From the NCBI RefSeq assembly GCF_900141855.1, contig NZ_FQYU01000001.1, positions 1,027,402-1,091,401 of the forward strand: DNA of 64,000 nt, read 5' to 3'. The notes below the pieces were generated by a model, which worked only from the letters and a program-made list of their open reading frames with translations, was not told where the DNA came from and did not search any database. This document shows, one piece after another, positions 8,939-18,468 of this stretch. The translations under genes and the position numbers were made by a program. This DNA is from Pseudozobellia thermophila (GTDB lineage: Bacteria; Bacteroidota; Bacteroidia; Flavobacteriales; Flavobacteriaceae). Each line of letters opens with the position of its first letter. The stretch's first letter is position 1.

Positions 8939-10447
8939 ATGATCGATATTGCAGATAACGAGGTTTGGTTCGTTACGGGAAGCCAACACCTATATGGTCC
9001 TGAAACCTTGGGGCAGGTAGCGAAAGATTCCGATGAGATTGCAAGGTATTACAATGCCGATAAGTCCATCCCCATTAAAATCGTTTGCAAACCAACGGTA
9101 AAGACGCCCAACGAGATCCATGCGCTTTGTAAAGAGGCCAATAACAATGATAATTGTGTGGGACTCATTACTTGGATGCATACTTTTTCGCCGGCGAAGA
9201 TGTGGATTGCCGGACTTAAGGCCTTGCAAAAGCCTTTTTTGCACCTGCATACCCAGTTCAATCGCGATATCCCTTGGGGCGCTATCGATATGGATTTTAT
9301 GAACCTTAACCAATCGGCCCACGGAGGGCGCGAGTTTGGCTTTTTGGCTTCGCGAATGCGCATGAACAGAAAAGTGGTCGTAGGGCACTGGCAAGACCAA
9401 ACGGTAATCGAAAAGGTGGCCGCTTGGTGTCGCGTGGCAAGTGCCGTCGCCGATTCCAAAAAAATGAAGGTGGCCCGTTTTGGCGATAATATGAGGCAGG
9501 TAGCCGTTACGGACGGGAACAAGGTGTCGGCCCAGATGAAATTCGGTTATGAGGTTAATGGGTATGGGATCGGTGACCTGGTCGAGTATATCGATGCCGT
9601 TTCAGAGACCCAAATTAATACCTTGGTCCAGGAATACGAGGAAACCTATACCATGGCCGCCCAATTAAAATCCGATGGAAGTATGCGCTCTTCCCTTAAG
9701 GATGCAGCAAGAATAGAATTGGGCATGAGGGCCTTTTTGGAAGAAGGGGGGTATACCGCCTTTACCGATACGTTCGAAGATTTGCACGGTATAAAACAAT
9801 TGCCCGGTATTGCCACCCAAAGGCTAATGGCCAGTGGATATGGTTTCGGGGGCGAAGGCGATTGGAAAACGGCGGCCCTGGTACGTACCATGAAGGTTAT
9901 GGGAGCAGGTTTGGAAGGAGGAAACAGTTTTATGGAAGATTATACATATCACTTCAACCCTTCCCGATCGAGTTGCTTGGGCTCGCACATGTTGGAGATT
10001 TGTCCGTCGATCGCCAAAGACGAGGTGCGATGCGAAATTCATCCCCTGGGGATAGGAGGAAAGGAAGACCCCGTTCGTTTGGTCTTCAATGCCGGTGCGG
10101 GTGCGGCCTTGAACGCATCGATCGTCGATATGGGCAATCGCTTTAGAATGTTGGTGAACAAGGTTGAAGCGGTGGAAATCGAAAACGATATGCCCCGACT
10201 CCCCGTGGCCAGGGTCTTGTGGAATCCCAAGCCCGACCTGCAAACGGCCGCTGCCGCTTGGATTTATGGTGGTGGGGCACATCACACCTGTTACAGCCAG
10301 AATGTTTCGGCGGAATCTTTGGAAGATTATGCGGAAATGATGGATATCGAATTTCTCTTGATCGACGAAAAAACGGACCTATATCGATTTAAGCAAGAAC
10401 TGCGTTGGAACGACGCCGCCTATACGATCAATAAGGGGCAGGGCTAG
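8939..10447 (+). CDS. araA: L-arabinose isomerase
   Basis: A 502-residue enzyme that interconverts L-arabinose and L-ribulose, the first step of the pathway. The four metal and catalytic positions of the family are present: E306 (FGGEGDWK), E333 ([10 protein letters not shown]), H350 ([10 protein letters not shown]) and H449 (GAHHTCYS). Length and order agree with bacterial AraA throughout. It is the last gene of the operon, 21 bases after the symporter, and ends 10 bases from the stop of a convergent gene. No terminator hairpin is visible in that short gap. Confidence 0.97.
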   Translation: MIDIADNEVWFVTGSQHLYGPETLGQVAKDSDEIARYYNADKSIPIKIVCKPTVKTPNEIHALCKEANNNDNCVGLITWMHTFSPAKMWIAGLKALQKPFLHLHTQFNRDIPWGAIDMDFMNLNQSAHGGREFGFLASRMRMNRKVVVGHWQDQTVIEKVAAWCRVASAVADSKKMKVARFGDNMRQVAVTDGNKVSAQMKFGYEVNGYGIGDLVEYIDAVSETQINTLVQEYEETYTMAAQLKSDGSMRSSLKDAARIELGMRAFLEEGGYTAFTDTFEDLHGIKQLPGIATQRLMASGYGFGGEGDWKTAALVRTMKVMGAGLEGGNSFMEDYTYHFNPSRSSCLGSHMLEICPSIAKDEVRCEIHPLGIGGKEDPVRLVFNAGAGAALNASIVDMGNRFRMLVNKVEAVEIENDMPRLPVARVLWNPKPDLQTAAAAWIYGGGAHHTCYSQNVSAESLEDYAEMMDIEFLLIDEKTDLYRFKQELRWNDAAYTINKGQG

Positions 10448-10457
10448 CGCGCGGCAA

Positions 10458-11315
10458 TTAGTTTACGCTGATCTTGACTGCCTCGCAGCGTTTTAAATCG
10501 GAATTCAATATGATTTTTTCCGAAGTCTTGCCATCGCTGATTTCTACGGATACCGTATTCGGTGGTGATTTTCCGAGGTTGTGCGCATAGAGGAATAGGT
10601 CGTTGGGCCTTCCTTTCTCCAAGGTACAGGTCACCCGTTTTCTATGGTAGGTAAGTAAATGCTTCGATATTAGGGTCTTGCCGTTGAGGTATATGGAAAC
10701 GATGTCTTCGTCTTGGCGGCCGTGATCCCAAATTTCAATGGTGATGTCTTCATTGTCAAAAGCAACTTCCTCAACATACGAAATGTTTCGGCCATCGAAC
10801 TGGGGGGCAGGCTCCACAGGTGTTTTTTTTGCGGTGGCTTGTACCGGTCTTTCCCTGTTTTTGGCTTCGTAGGCGGCTTTTCGGGCATCGGCCTCCGGAT
10901 TCCGAATGGAAAAATAAGGGGTGGCGTATTTGGCAATTTGGTGTTTGTTGTCGGGAAATAGTTCAATGCCCACCACTTGATAAGAATCGCCCGTGCCGAT
11001 GTTCTTGGCCAATGCGATATCGTCGGCACTAAGGGAGTTTTTGAAAGTGCCCAACTCTTGGACGACCATATCGTTGAGGGCCAAAAAGAAGCGGATCGAT
11101 TTTTCAGGGCCGATGTTTGTAGTCTTCCACTCTATTCGCGCCGGTTCCGAAATGGTCCATACCGTAGCGGAGTTGGGGTAGGTAATCTCTATTTTCGATT
11201 TTTTGTCGAGCGAATCGGAGAACGTTTCTTGATCGAGTATACCCCAAAAATGGGTAGCCCCAAAGGAAAATTGGCTTATAAAAAACACCCATATGGCCAA
11301 GAGGGGATATTTCAT
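10458..11315 (-). CDS. Exported protein with N-terminal Ig-like and C-terminal beta-sandwich domains, function unknown
   Basis: A 285-residue protein with a signal peptide (hydrophobic residues about 5-19, likely cleaved near FSFGA). Residues about 42-140 look like an Ig-like beta-sandwich (ITYPNSATVWTISEPARIEW). A linker rich in Lys, Ala and Pro follows (about 145-170). The C-terminal domain (about 185-285) has the pattern EDITIEIWDHGRQDEDIVSI, then AHNLGKSPPNTVSVEI, a module seen in several secreted Bacteroidota proteins. No catalytic motif is visible. It may be periplasmic or surface-exposed. It is convergent with araA and probably unrelated to it. Confidence 0.7.
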   Translation of the reverse strand: MKYPLLAIWVFFISQFSFGATHFWGILDQETFSDSLDKKSKIEITYPNSATVWTISEPARIEWKTTNIGPEKSIRFFLALNDMVVQELGTFKNSLSADDIALAKNIGTGDSYQVVGIELFPDNKHQIAKYATPYFSIRNPEADARKAAYEAKNRERPVQATAKKTPVEPAPQFDGRNISYVEEVAFDNEDITIEIWDHGRQDEDIVSIYLNGKTLISKHLLTYHRKRVTCTLEKGRPNDLFLYAHNLGKSPPNTVSVEISDGKTSEKIILNSDLKRCEAVKISVN

Positions 11316-11588
11316 TCGAATTTGATGGCATTTTTACTTTCTTGAAAAACGGTCGGTTCTTTTGGATGCCGTTTGACGAGAAATTCAACTATAGATAGTA
11401 CGTTATATAACGGTTTTTGGTCGTAAATGTTTGAATATAGCAAAATAATTTTGGGAGGCGAAGTGGCAAGGTTCGAACGGGCTGGGACCCAAGTTTTGTA
11501 AAAAAGGAGGTTCAGGGTCAGGAAATTGATTAATTTGGGATTGGACTTTAAAAGCGAATTGCCTATAAAACCCAAAAATTTTTTGAAA

Positions 11589-12527
11589 ATGGACAAAGAC
11601 ACACTTCTTGATTGCCATAGACGTATATCCCCGCACATTCACAGAACACCTGTGTTTTCTTCCAGGTCCCTGAACAGGATGGCCGGTGCCGACATGGTGT
11701 TCAAATGTGAAAACTTTCAGCGGGGCGGATCTTTTAAGCCCAGGGGGGCTGTCAATGCCATTCTTTGTTTGACCGAGGAACAGCAAGAGAAAGGGGTGGT
11801 TACCCATTCTTCGGGAAATTTTGCCCAAGCCCTTTCCCTGGCCGCGGGCAGGATAGGGGTTCAGGCGTATATCGTAATGCCGTCGAACGCGCCCCAGGTA
11901 AAGAAAAATGCCGTAATGGAGTATGGGGGCGAGATCATCGAATGCGATCCCACATTGGCGGCCCGGGAAAGCGAGGCGGCCCGGATAGTAAAAGAGACCG
12001 GGGCCACTTTTATACATCCCTCCAATGATATGGATGTAATCGTCGGGCAGGGGACGGCCTGCTTGGAACTCCTCGAAGAAGAGCAGAACCTCCACTATGT
12101 GGTTGCCCCGGTCGGAGGTGGCGGACTCATCGCCGGTACGGCGTTGGCCGCCTACTATTTCGGCAAGGGATGTGCGGTTGTAGGCGGTGAACCCATTGCG
12201 GTCGATGATGCCTACCGTTCGTTGAAAAGCGGTAAAATCGAATCGAACAAAACTACCGATACCATAGCGGACGGATTAAAAACCCAGTTGGGCGACAAAA
12301 ACTTTCCTATTCTTCAAAAACATGTCGAAAGCATTGTACGCGTAACCGAGTCGGAGATAATCGAGGCCATGCGTTTAATTTGGGAACGTATGAAGATCGT
12401 TGTCGAGCCGTCTAGCGCAGTGGCTTTGGCCGCAGTGCTAAAGGAAAGGGAAAAGTTCGAAAACCAAAAAGTGGGAATCATACTTTCGGGCGGTAATGTC
12501 GATTTTAGGTTTAAGGGCCGACCTTAA
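11589..12527 (+). CDS. PLP-dependent serine/threonine dehydratase or serine racemase-like enzyme
   Basis: A 312-residue fold-type II PLP enzyme. K50 in GGSFKPRGA should bind PLP, SSGNFAQ (residues 74-80) is the substrate loop, and GGGGL (176-180) binds the cofactor phosphate. The segment EPIAVDDAYRSLKSGK carries the acidic residues that bind magnesium in serine racemase and threo-3-hydroxyaspartate dehydratase. There is no ACT regulatory domain, so this is not biosynthetic IlvA. Likely activities are serine racemisation and/or beta-elimination of serine, threonine or hydroxyaspartate. An upstream in-frame TTG (11526) would add 21 residues, but the ATG at 11589 fits homologue starts better. 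The exact substrate is not settled by sequence. Confidence 0.85.
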   Translation: MDKDTLLDCHRRISPHIHRTPVFSSRSLNRMAGADMVFKCENFQRGGSFKPRGAVNAILCLTEEQQEKGVVTHSSGNFAQALSLAAGRIGVQAYIVMPSNAPQVKKNAVMEYGGEIIECDPTLAARESEAARIVKETGATFIHPSNDMDVIVGQGTACLELLEEEQNLHYVVAPVGGGGLIAGTALAAYYFGKGCAVVGGEPIAVDDAYRSLKSGKIESNKTTDTIADGLKTQLGDKNFPILQKHVESIVRVTESEIIEAMRLIWERMKIVVEPSSAVALAAVLKEREKFENQKVGIILSGGNVDFRFKGRP

Positions 12528-12627
12528 CGTATCGGCTTGATTATCGGGACAGTATTTTCATTCCCAAAAGTGTTTTTCTTAATACATAATCCTTATTTTT
12601 AGAACAATAACAAAATCGGACAGTATT

Positions 12628-13740
12628 ATGGGATCACGAAGAAATTTTATTGAAAAGTTGACTGTTTCGGCGGTCGGTCTACCAATTTTATATCATAGTT
12701 CCAATCTTTTTGCCGCAGCGGAAGCCCCCTATGAGGGCCCCATCCTAAAAGTGGCGATCATGGGCTTGGGCAGTTACGGTACCCGGGTGGCCGAGGCCAT
12801 GAAAGACTGTAAACGGGCCAAGCTTGTCGGTGTGATCAGTGGCACGCCCTCCAAGATCAAAGACTGGCAGTCGAAATACGGTATTCCCAAAAAGAACTGT
12901 TACAATTACGAAAATTTTGATGCCATAAAAGATAATCCCGATATCGACGCGGTATACATAATTACCCCGAACGGACTGCATAAAGACCAGGCCATTCGGG
13001 TGGCGAAGGCCGGAAAACATGTTATCAGCGAAAAGCCTATGGCCATTAATGCCGAAGAGGGCCAGGCCATGGTCGATGCGTGCAAGGCCGCCAAGGTAAA
13101 ACTACTGATCGGTTACCGCATGCATTTTGAGCCCAAAACGGTTGAGGTAATCAAAATGAGGAAGAACGGGGAGTTCGGCAAAGTAAAGTTTTTTCAAGGC
13201 CAATCGGGCTTTACCATCGGCAACCCCAACCAATGGCGCTTGGACAAAAAATTGGCGGGTGGCGGTGCCATGATGGATATCGGCATCTATTCGATCAACG
13301 GGGCCCGCTATATGCTGGGTGAGGATCCGGTTTGGGTAACGGCCCAAGAGACCAAGACCGACCCGGTAAAGTTTAAGGAAGGGGTCGACGAAACGATCCA
13401 GTTTCAATTGGGCTTTCCCAGCGGTGCGGTGGCCAACTGCCTCTCTACCTATAACATGAGCCATTTAGACCGGTTTTTTATGACCGGTTCCGACGGATGG
13501 GTCGAAATGAAACCATCTACCGGCTACGGCCCCATCAAGGGGCGTACCCACAAGGGCGAGCTCGACCAGCCCCATATTACCCATCAGACCTTGCAAATGG
13601 ACGGTATGGCCCAGCTTATTTTTGACGGGGTACAGCCCATCGTTCCCGTAGACGGCGAAGAGGGCTTAAAGGATATGAAAATTATCGACGCTATCTACAA
13701 GGCGGCGAAGACGGGCGATAAAATTACCATCGACCTCTAG
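12628..13740 (+). CDS. Gfo/Idh/MocA-family NAD(P)-dependent oxidoreductase, exported
   Basis: A 370-residue protein with an N-terminal twin-arginine-like export signal (SRRNFIEKL, then a hydrophobic stretch and cleavage near FAAAEA). A Rossmann fold follows (IMGLGSYGTRVAEAM, about residues 47-61), then the family motif EKPMA (about 136-140) and a C-terminal alpha/beta dimer domain with GGGAMMDIGIYSINGARYM. This arrangement matches periplasmic glucose-fructose oxidoreductase relatives, which carry tightly bound NADP. The substrate is probably a sugar or sugar derivative. A 13-base direct repeat (12543-12556 and 12615-12627) brackets the leader. A hairpin terminator follows the gene. Confidence 0.88.
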   Translation: MGSRRNFIEKLTVSAVGLPILYHSSNLFAAAEAPYEGPILKVAIMGLGSYGTRVAEAMKDCKRAKLVGVISGTPSKIKDWQSKYGIPKKNCYNYENFDAIKDNPDIDAVYIITPNGLHKDQAIRVAKAGKHVISEKPMAINAEEGQAMVDACKAAKVKLLIGYRMHFEPKTVEVIKMRKNGEFGKVKFFQGQSGFTIGNPNQWRLDKKLAGGGAMMDIGIYSINGARYMLGEDPVWVTAQETKTDPVKFKEGVDETIQFQLGFPSGAVANCLSTYNMSHLDRFFMTGSDGWVEMKPSTGYGPIKGRTHKGELDQPHITHQTLQMDGMAQLIFDGVQPIVPVDGEEGLKDMKIIDAIYKAAKTGDKITIDL

Positions 13741-13754
13741 TGTTTACCGCATTT

Positions 13755-13803
13755 ACAGAGGAGGTCGGGTACAGATGGATATCTGGCCTCCTCTGTTAAT
13801 TTT
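13755..13803. terminator. Hairpin terminator after the oxidoreductase gene
   Basis: ACAGAGGAGG at 13755-13764 is a perfect inverted repeat of CCTCCTCTGT at 13787-13796, with a 22-base loop, followed by TAATTTTTATT. It fits an intrinsic terminator for the plus-strand gene ending at 13740. Confidence 0.65.
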
Positions 13804-13823
13804 TATTCTTTAACTAGGATATT

Positions 13824-13848
13824 TTCCAAATAAATGGAATTATTCCAT
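13824..13848. promoter_or_regulatory. Palindromic operator candidate upstream of the translesion polymerase genes
   Basis: ATGGAAT (13834-13840) and ATTCCAT (13842-13848) form a perfect inverted repeat around one base. A further TTCCA half-site lies at 13824-13828, inverted relative to the TGGAA at 13835-13839. Three spaced half-sites suggest a dimer-binding repressor, possibly a damage-response regulator. The site lies 69 bases before the dinB ATG. The link to DNA damage is inferred from the genes it precedes. Confidence 0.45.
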
Positions 13849-13916
13849 AAATTAGCTGTCCGGTTGAGGACGGCCAATTACCAAGCAAGGTGGCTGTCCG
13901 ATTTTTGAGGATAGTT

Positions 13917-15131
13917 ATGCAAAAGACCATTTTACATCTGGATCTTGATACGTTTTTCGTATCCGTAGAACGCCTTATCAATAGCGAGTTAAAGAACAAA
14001 CCGCTATTGGTGGGCGGGTTGAGCGATAGGGGCGTGGTCGCGGCCTGTAGTTATGAGACCCGAGGTTACGGCGTGCATTCGGGTATGCCCATGAAAATGG
14101 CCAAGGAACTGTGCCCCGAGGCGGTTGCCATAAAGGGAAATGCGGGTACCTATAGCAACTATTCCGATATGGTTACCGAGATTATCAAGGAGCAGGTGCC
14201 CCTTTTTGAAAAATCGAGTATCGATGAGTTTTACGCCGACCTAACGGGAATGGATCGTTTTTTTGGCTGCTACAAATACGCTTCGGAGCTGCGCCAACGG
14301 ATCCTTAAGGAAACGGGACTGCCTATTTCTTTCGGACTTTCGGTCAACAAGGTGGTCTCGAAAGTGGCCACTAACGAGGCCAAGCCCAACAATCAACTGA
14401 AGATAGACTACGGCTTGGAGAAACCCTTTCTCGCTCCCCTATCCATCAAAAAAATACCTATGGTGGGCGATAAGACCTATCAAATGCTCAGCAATCTGGG
14501 GCTACGCCAAGTGCGTACCATTCAAGAAATGCCCATAGATGTCATGCAACGGGTCTTGGGCAAAAACGGAAGGATCATATGGAAAAGGGCCAATGGTATC
14601 GACCATACCCCCGTGGTTCCGTTCTGCGAACGAAAATCGATTTCTACCGAGCGAACCTTTGACAAAGACACGATAGATGTGGTAAAATTAAGGGGCATTC
14701 TCATTGCAATGACCGAGAACCTGGCCTATCAGTTGCGACGGGGCGAAAAGTTGACGGCCTGCATCGCGGTCAAGATCAGGTACTCCGATTTCAATACCTA
14801 TTCGAAACAAATGCGTATTCCCTATACCAGTGCCGATCATATTTTGATTCCCAAGATTTTGGAGCTGTTCAAGACCTTGTACAACCGAAGGTTGTTGGTG
14901 CGCTTGGTGGGCATCCGCTTTAGCCATCTGGTATCGGGCAATTACCAGATCAACCTATTTGACGATACCGAGGAAATCTTGAACCTGTATCACGCCATGG
15001 ACCATATTCGAAAGCGCTATGGCGATAAGAGCGTGATCCGTGCCTCGGCCATGGGCGCACGTACCATCGGAAGAATGCAGAACCCCTTCGATGGCCGACC
15101 GCCGATCGTGTTGGCCCATCGAAAACAGTAA
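13917..15131 (+). CDS. dinB: Y-family DNA polymerase (DinB/Pol IV-like)
   Basis: A 404-residue translesion DNA polymerase. Catalytic residues are intact: D9 in HLDLDTFF, and D103 and E104 in SSIDEFYADL. An active polymerase is therefore expected, unlike ImuB, which lacks these acids. The GLSVNKVVSKVATNEAKP segment and the GDKTYQMLSNLG helix-hairpin-helix region are typical of the family, followed by the little-finger domain. The upstream in-frame GTG at 13890 would add nine residues; the ATG at 13917 matches the usual start two to four residues before the first strand. The gene lies 71 bases before an error-prone DnaE, an arrangement resembling the imuB-dnaE2 mutagenesis cassette. No imuA or S24-peptidase regulator gene is present beside it. 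Confidence 0.92.
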   Translation: MQKTILHLDLDTFFVSVERLINSELKNKPLLVGGLSDRGVVAACSYETRGYGVHSGMPMKMAKELCPEAVAIKGNAGTYSNYSDMVTEIIKEQVPLFEKSSIDEFYADLTGMDRFFGCYKYASELRQRILKETGLPISFGLSVNKVVSKVATNEAKPNNQLKIDYGLEKPFLAPLSIKKIPMVGDKTYQMLSNLGLRQVRTIQEMPIDVMQRVLGKNGRIIWKRANGIDHTPVVPFCERKSISTERTFDKDTIDVVKLRGILIAMTENLAYQLRRGEKLTACIAVKIRYSDFNTYSKQMRIPYTSADHILIPKILELFKTLYNRRLLVRLVGIRFSHLVSGNYQINLFDDTEEILNLYHAMDHIRKRYGDKSVIRASAMGARTIGRMQNPFDGRPPIVLAHRKQ

Positions 15132-15202
15132 TGCTGGTAAAACCACAGGAATACAGTGGGGTCGTTTGCGATCGTCCATAACCAAAATAAACATCGACGA
15201 AA

Positions 15203-18200
15203 TTGTACCTAAACTGCCATACATATTACAGCCTTCGTTACGGAACCTTTTCCGAAAAGGAGCTCTTGCAGCTGGCCCAAGAAAATGAGGTGACACAGTT
15301 GGCATTGACCGACATCAACAATACGTCGGGCTGTCTCAATTTTGTGCGTTTGGCCCCCGATTATGGGGTCAGGCCCATTCTGGGCATCGATTTTCGAAAT
15401 GGTGCCGAACCCTGTTTTATCGGTATCGCCAAAAACAATGAAGGCTACTTGGAGCTGAACAACTTTTTGTCGGAACACCTGTACGAAGGAAAAAAGTTTC
15501 CTATGGTGGCGCCCAAGTTCAAACACGCTTATGTGGTATACCCCTTTGAGAAGGTGCTGCTCAACGAGATATCGGTTTTTAACGGGAACGAATACATCGG
15601 TGTATCGATCGCCGACCTGCGAAAATTGCCCTTTTCAAGACTGTCCGGGTTAAAGGATAGGTTGGTGGTGCAACAGCCCGTTACCTTTCGCAACAAAAGC
15701 GATTTTAACGCACACCGCCTGCTGCGGGCCATCGACAATAATGTGCTGCTTAGCAAGCTGGACAAAAGCGAGGAGGCCAATGAAGGTGAAAAGATGTTCC
15801 CCATAGGTAATTTGGCCGCGGCCTTTTCGGAGTATGCCCATATCTTGGAGAATACCGAACGCTTGATGAATTCGTGCAGCATCTGTTTTGATTTTTCCCC
15901 GGATAGGGAACCTCAAAACCTAAAAACCTACCTGAATACGAAGGAAGAGGATGAGGCCTTGCTGGAAAAGCTCTGCCAAGAGGGCTTGTCTTACCGGTAT
16001 CCCGAAGGCGGGCCGGGTATTACGGAACGCTTGCACAAAGAGCTGGAACTGATCAAGACTATGGGCTTTGTTTCGTATTTTCTTATCAATTGGGATATCG
16101 TTTCCGAGGCCCGAAGAAGAGGTTTTTTCTATGTGGGTCGCGGTAGCGGGGCCAATAGTATCGTGGCCTACCTATTGCGAATTACCGATGTGGATCCCAT
16201 AGAGCTCGATCTGTATTTTGAGCGCTTTATCAATTTGTATCGGGTGAATCCCCCTGATTTTGATATCGATTTTTCGCATCGCGACCGTCCCGAAATGACG
16301 AAATATATCTTTGAACGTTTTGATCATGTGGCCCTATTGGGTACCTATGTTACTTTTAAGGAGAAAGGGGTGGTCCGTGAATTGGGCAAGGTGTTCGGGT
16401 TGCCAAAAAACGAGATCGACCTGCTTTCGGAGGGGAGGTACGACCCCCAAAAGCTCGATGAAATTTCGCGGTTGGTATTAAAATACGGCCGCTTGATCAA
16501 GGGCATGCCCAACTATCTGAGCATTCATGCGGGGGGTATTCTGATCAGCGAAAAACCGATTCATTGGTTTTCCGCTACCCACCTTCCGCCCAAAGGGTTT
16601 CCGACCGTTCAGTTTGATATGGTGATCGCGGAAGATGTCGGGCTTTATAAATTTGATATCCTTGGGCAGCGCGGACTCGCCAAAATACGGGAGGCGGTGG
16701 ATATTATCGGCTACAACCGACCCGATGAAATAAACTCGTTCGATATTCACGATGTGCGTAGGTTTAAGACCGATCGGTCGGTTAACGCATTGATCAAGAG
16801 TGCGCAGTGCATGGGCTGTTTTTATGTGGAATCGCCCGCCATGCGGATGCTTTTGAAAAAATTGGAGGTCGATAACTACCTCGGTTTGGTAGCGGCGAGC
16901 TCCATTATTAGGCCCGGTGTTGCCAAAAGCGGTATGATGCGCGAATATATTTTAAGGCACCGCGACAAGGGTAGGGCAAAAGAAAGGGCGCACCCCGTGA
17001 TGCTCAATATTATGCCCGAGACCTATGGGGTCATGGTCTACCAAGAGGACGTGATCAAAGTGGCCCACCATTTTGCGGAGCTCAGCTTGGGGGAGGCCGA
17101 TGTACTGCGACGTGGTATGAGCGGTAAGTTCCGCTCCCGCGAAGAGTTTGAAAAAGTACGGTTGAAGTTTATAGACAACTGCCGAAAAAAGGGAGAGCCC
17201 GATAGTATTATTTTCGAGGTCTGGGAACAGATCGCCAGCTTTGCCGGCTATGCCTTTGCCAAGGGGCATTCCGCCTCCTATGCGGTCGAGAGCTACCAAA
17301 CCTTGTTCTTACGGGCCCATTTTCCGTTGGAGTACATGGTGGCCGTGCTCAATAACGGAGGCGGGTTTTACCGCCCCGAATTTTATGTGCACGAAGCCCG
17401 GATGTTGGGGGGTATTATACATCCGCCCTGCATTAACAGAAGCTTCAATGCCAATGTGATTTATGGGAAGGATATTTTTTTGGGCTTTGGCTACCTGCGC
17501 GATTTGGAGCATAGGGTGTCTGAAAGGATCATAAGGGAAAGGAATACGGGAGGCCATTTCTCTTCCCTCGAGGATTTTCTGGATAGGGTAACGATTTCCA
17601 TTGAGCAGGTCAGTATCCTGATACGTATAAATGCCTTTCGGTTTACGGGAACCAACAAGCACCAATTGTTGTGGAAGGCGCATTTATTTCTGAACAAAAA
17701 CATGAAAATCGACCATCCGAAGTTGTTTCCGCCCAAGCGGCAAAACTTTAAGATTCCCGAAATGCACACTACCGACCTGGAGGAGGCCTTTACCCAGTTG
17801 GAACTTCTGGGCTTTTGCCTGTGCAGTCCCTTTGAACTGTTGGCCGAACCGCCCAAGAACAAACGTTGTGCCCATGACCTAGAGCGGTTTTTGAACCGCC
17901 ATATCGATATCTACGGGTATTTGGTCACCGTTAAGAATACACGAACCCATAATGGCAAACGTATGCATTTTGCCACGTTGATAGACCAGCAGGGCAAGGT
18001 GTTCGATGTAGTGCTGTTTCCTCCCGTGGCCGCTAAATATCACTTTAGGGGGAAGGGGATTTACAGGTTTTACGGTAAGGTAGTGAGCGAATTCGGGTTT
18101 TTGAGTATCGAGGCCATCAAGATGCAAAAACAAGATTATGTCCAGGATCCCCGCTATGCCGATATGAAAACGAGCACCAAGGTGTTTTCTAAAAAGACAA

Positions 18201-18208
18201 CGGCCTAG
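15203..18208 (+). CDS. dnaE2: Error-prone DNA polymerase III alpha subunit (DnaE2-like)
   Basis: A 1001-residue C-family polymerase, shorter than the replicative enzyme also present in this window. The N-terminal PHP domain begins MYLNCHTYYSLRYGTFSEKE. GRGSGANSIVAYLL (residues about 312-325) binds the nucleotide, and PPDFDIDFSHRDR carries catalytic D354 and D356. GYAFAKGHSASYAVESY marks the fingers, and an OB fold lies near the C-terminus. The truncated PHP motif and lack of an exonuclease suit error-prone translesion synthesis. The start is TTG at 15203, since the conserved MYLNCHT start lines up there and no nearby ATG fits. The gene is probably in an operon with dinB. Confidence 0.9.
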   Translation: MYLNCHTYYSLRYGTFSEKELLQLAQENEVTQLALTDINNTSGCLNFVRLAPDYGVRPILGIDFRNGAEPCFIGIAKNNEGYLELNNFLSEHLYEGKKFPMVAPKFKHAYVVYPFEKVLLNEISVFNGNEYIGVSIADLRKLPFSRLSGLKDRLVVQQPVTFRNKSDFNAHRLLRAIDNNVLLSKLDKSEEANEGEKMFPIGNLAAAFSEYAHILENTERLMNSCSICFDFSPDREPQNLKTYLNTKEEDEALLEKLCQEGLSYRYPEGGPGITERLHKELELIKTMGFVSYFLINWDIVSEARRRGFFYVGRGSGANSIVAYLLRITDVDPIELDLYFERFINLYRVNPPDFDIDFSHRDRPEMTKYIFERFDHVALLGTYVTFKEKGVVRELGKVFGLPKNEIDLLSEGRYDPQKLDEISRLVLKYGRLIKGMPNYLSIHAGGILISEKPIHWFSATHLPPKGFPTVQFDMVIAEDVGLYKFDILGQRGLAKIREAVDIIGYNRPDEINSFDIHDVRRFKTDRSVNALIKSAQCMGCFYVESPAMRMLLKKLEVDNYLGLVAASSIIRPGVAKSGMMREYILRHRDKGRAKERAHPVMLNIMPETYGVMVYQEDVIKVAHHFAELSLGEADVLRRGMSGKFRSREEFEKVRLKFIDNCRKKGEPDSIIFEVWEQIASFAGYAFAKGHSASYAVESYQTLFLRAHFPLEYMVAVLNNGGGFYRPEFYVHEARMLGGIIHPPCINRSFNANVIYGKDIFLGFGYLRDLEHRVSERIIRERNTGGHFSSLEDFLDRVTISIEQVSILIRINAFRFTGTNKHQLLWKAHLFLNKNMKIDHPKLFPPKRQNFKIPEMHTTDLEEAFTQLELLGFCLCSPFELLAEPPKNKRCAHDLERFLNRHIDIYGYLVTVKNTRTHNGKRMHFATLIDQQGKVFDVVLFPPVAAKYHFRGKGIYRFYGKVVSEFGFLSIEAIKMQKQDYVQDPRYADMKTSTKVFSKKTTA

Positions 18209-18319
18209 ATGGCGTATAGCTGTCATTTGGTGATGGGGATAGCAAACAGAATCAAGGGAAGGGAGGATGGCTGTGTTAAAGTTGGTCTTTGAAAGGGCTT
18301 GGCTTTGGGGGAATTGATT

Positions 18320-18338
18320 AAATTACGGCCCGTAATTT
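18320..18338. promoter_or_regulatory. Perfect 19-base palindrome upstream of an isomerase gene
   Basis: AAATTACGG and CCGTAATTT flank a single C. The site lies 112 bases after the dnaE2 stop and 131 bases before the next start. Symmetry without a T-run favours a protein-binding site over a terminator. The regulator is unknown. Confidence 0.4.
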
Positions 18339-18468
18339 GGGACGGGAATCGAATGTTGCCGGAAAATGTTCGGATATTGCCGGCAATCCATAAAAAGGCC
18401 TTTTTTTATCCGGCCAATGAATAGTGTAAGTACAATTCAATCGATTTTAGGTAAAAAAAAAGCAACCA

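Noticed and set aside
11465-11490. A GGTTCGAAC sequence like the T-loop of a tRNA
   Set aside because: Neither strand gives complementary T-stem arms around the loop, and no anticodon or acceptor stem can be built.
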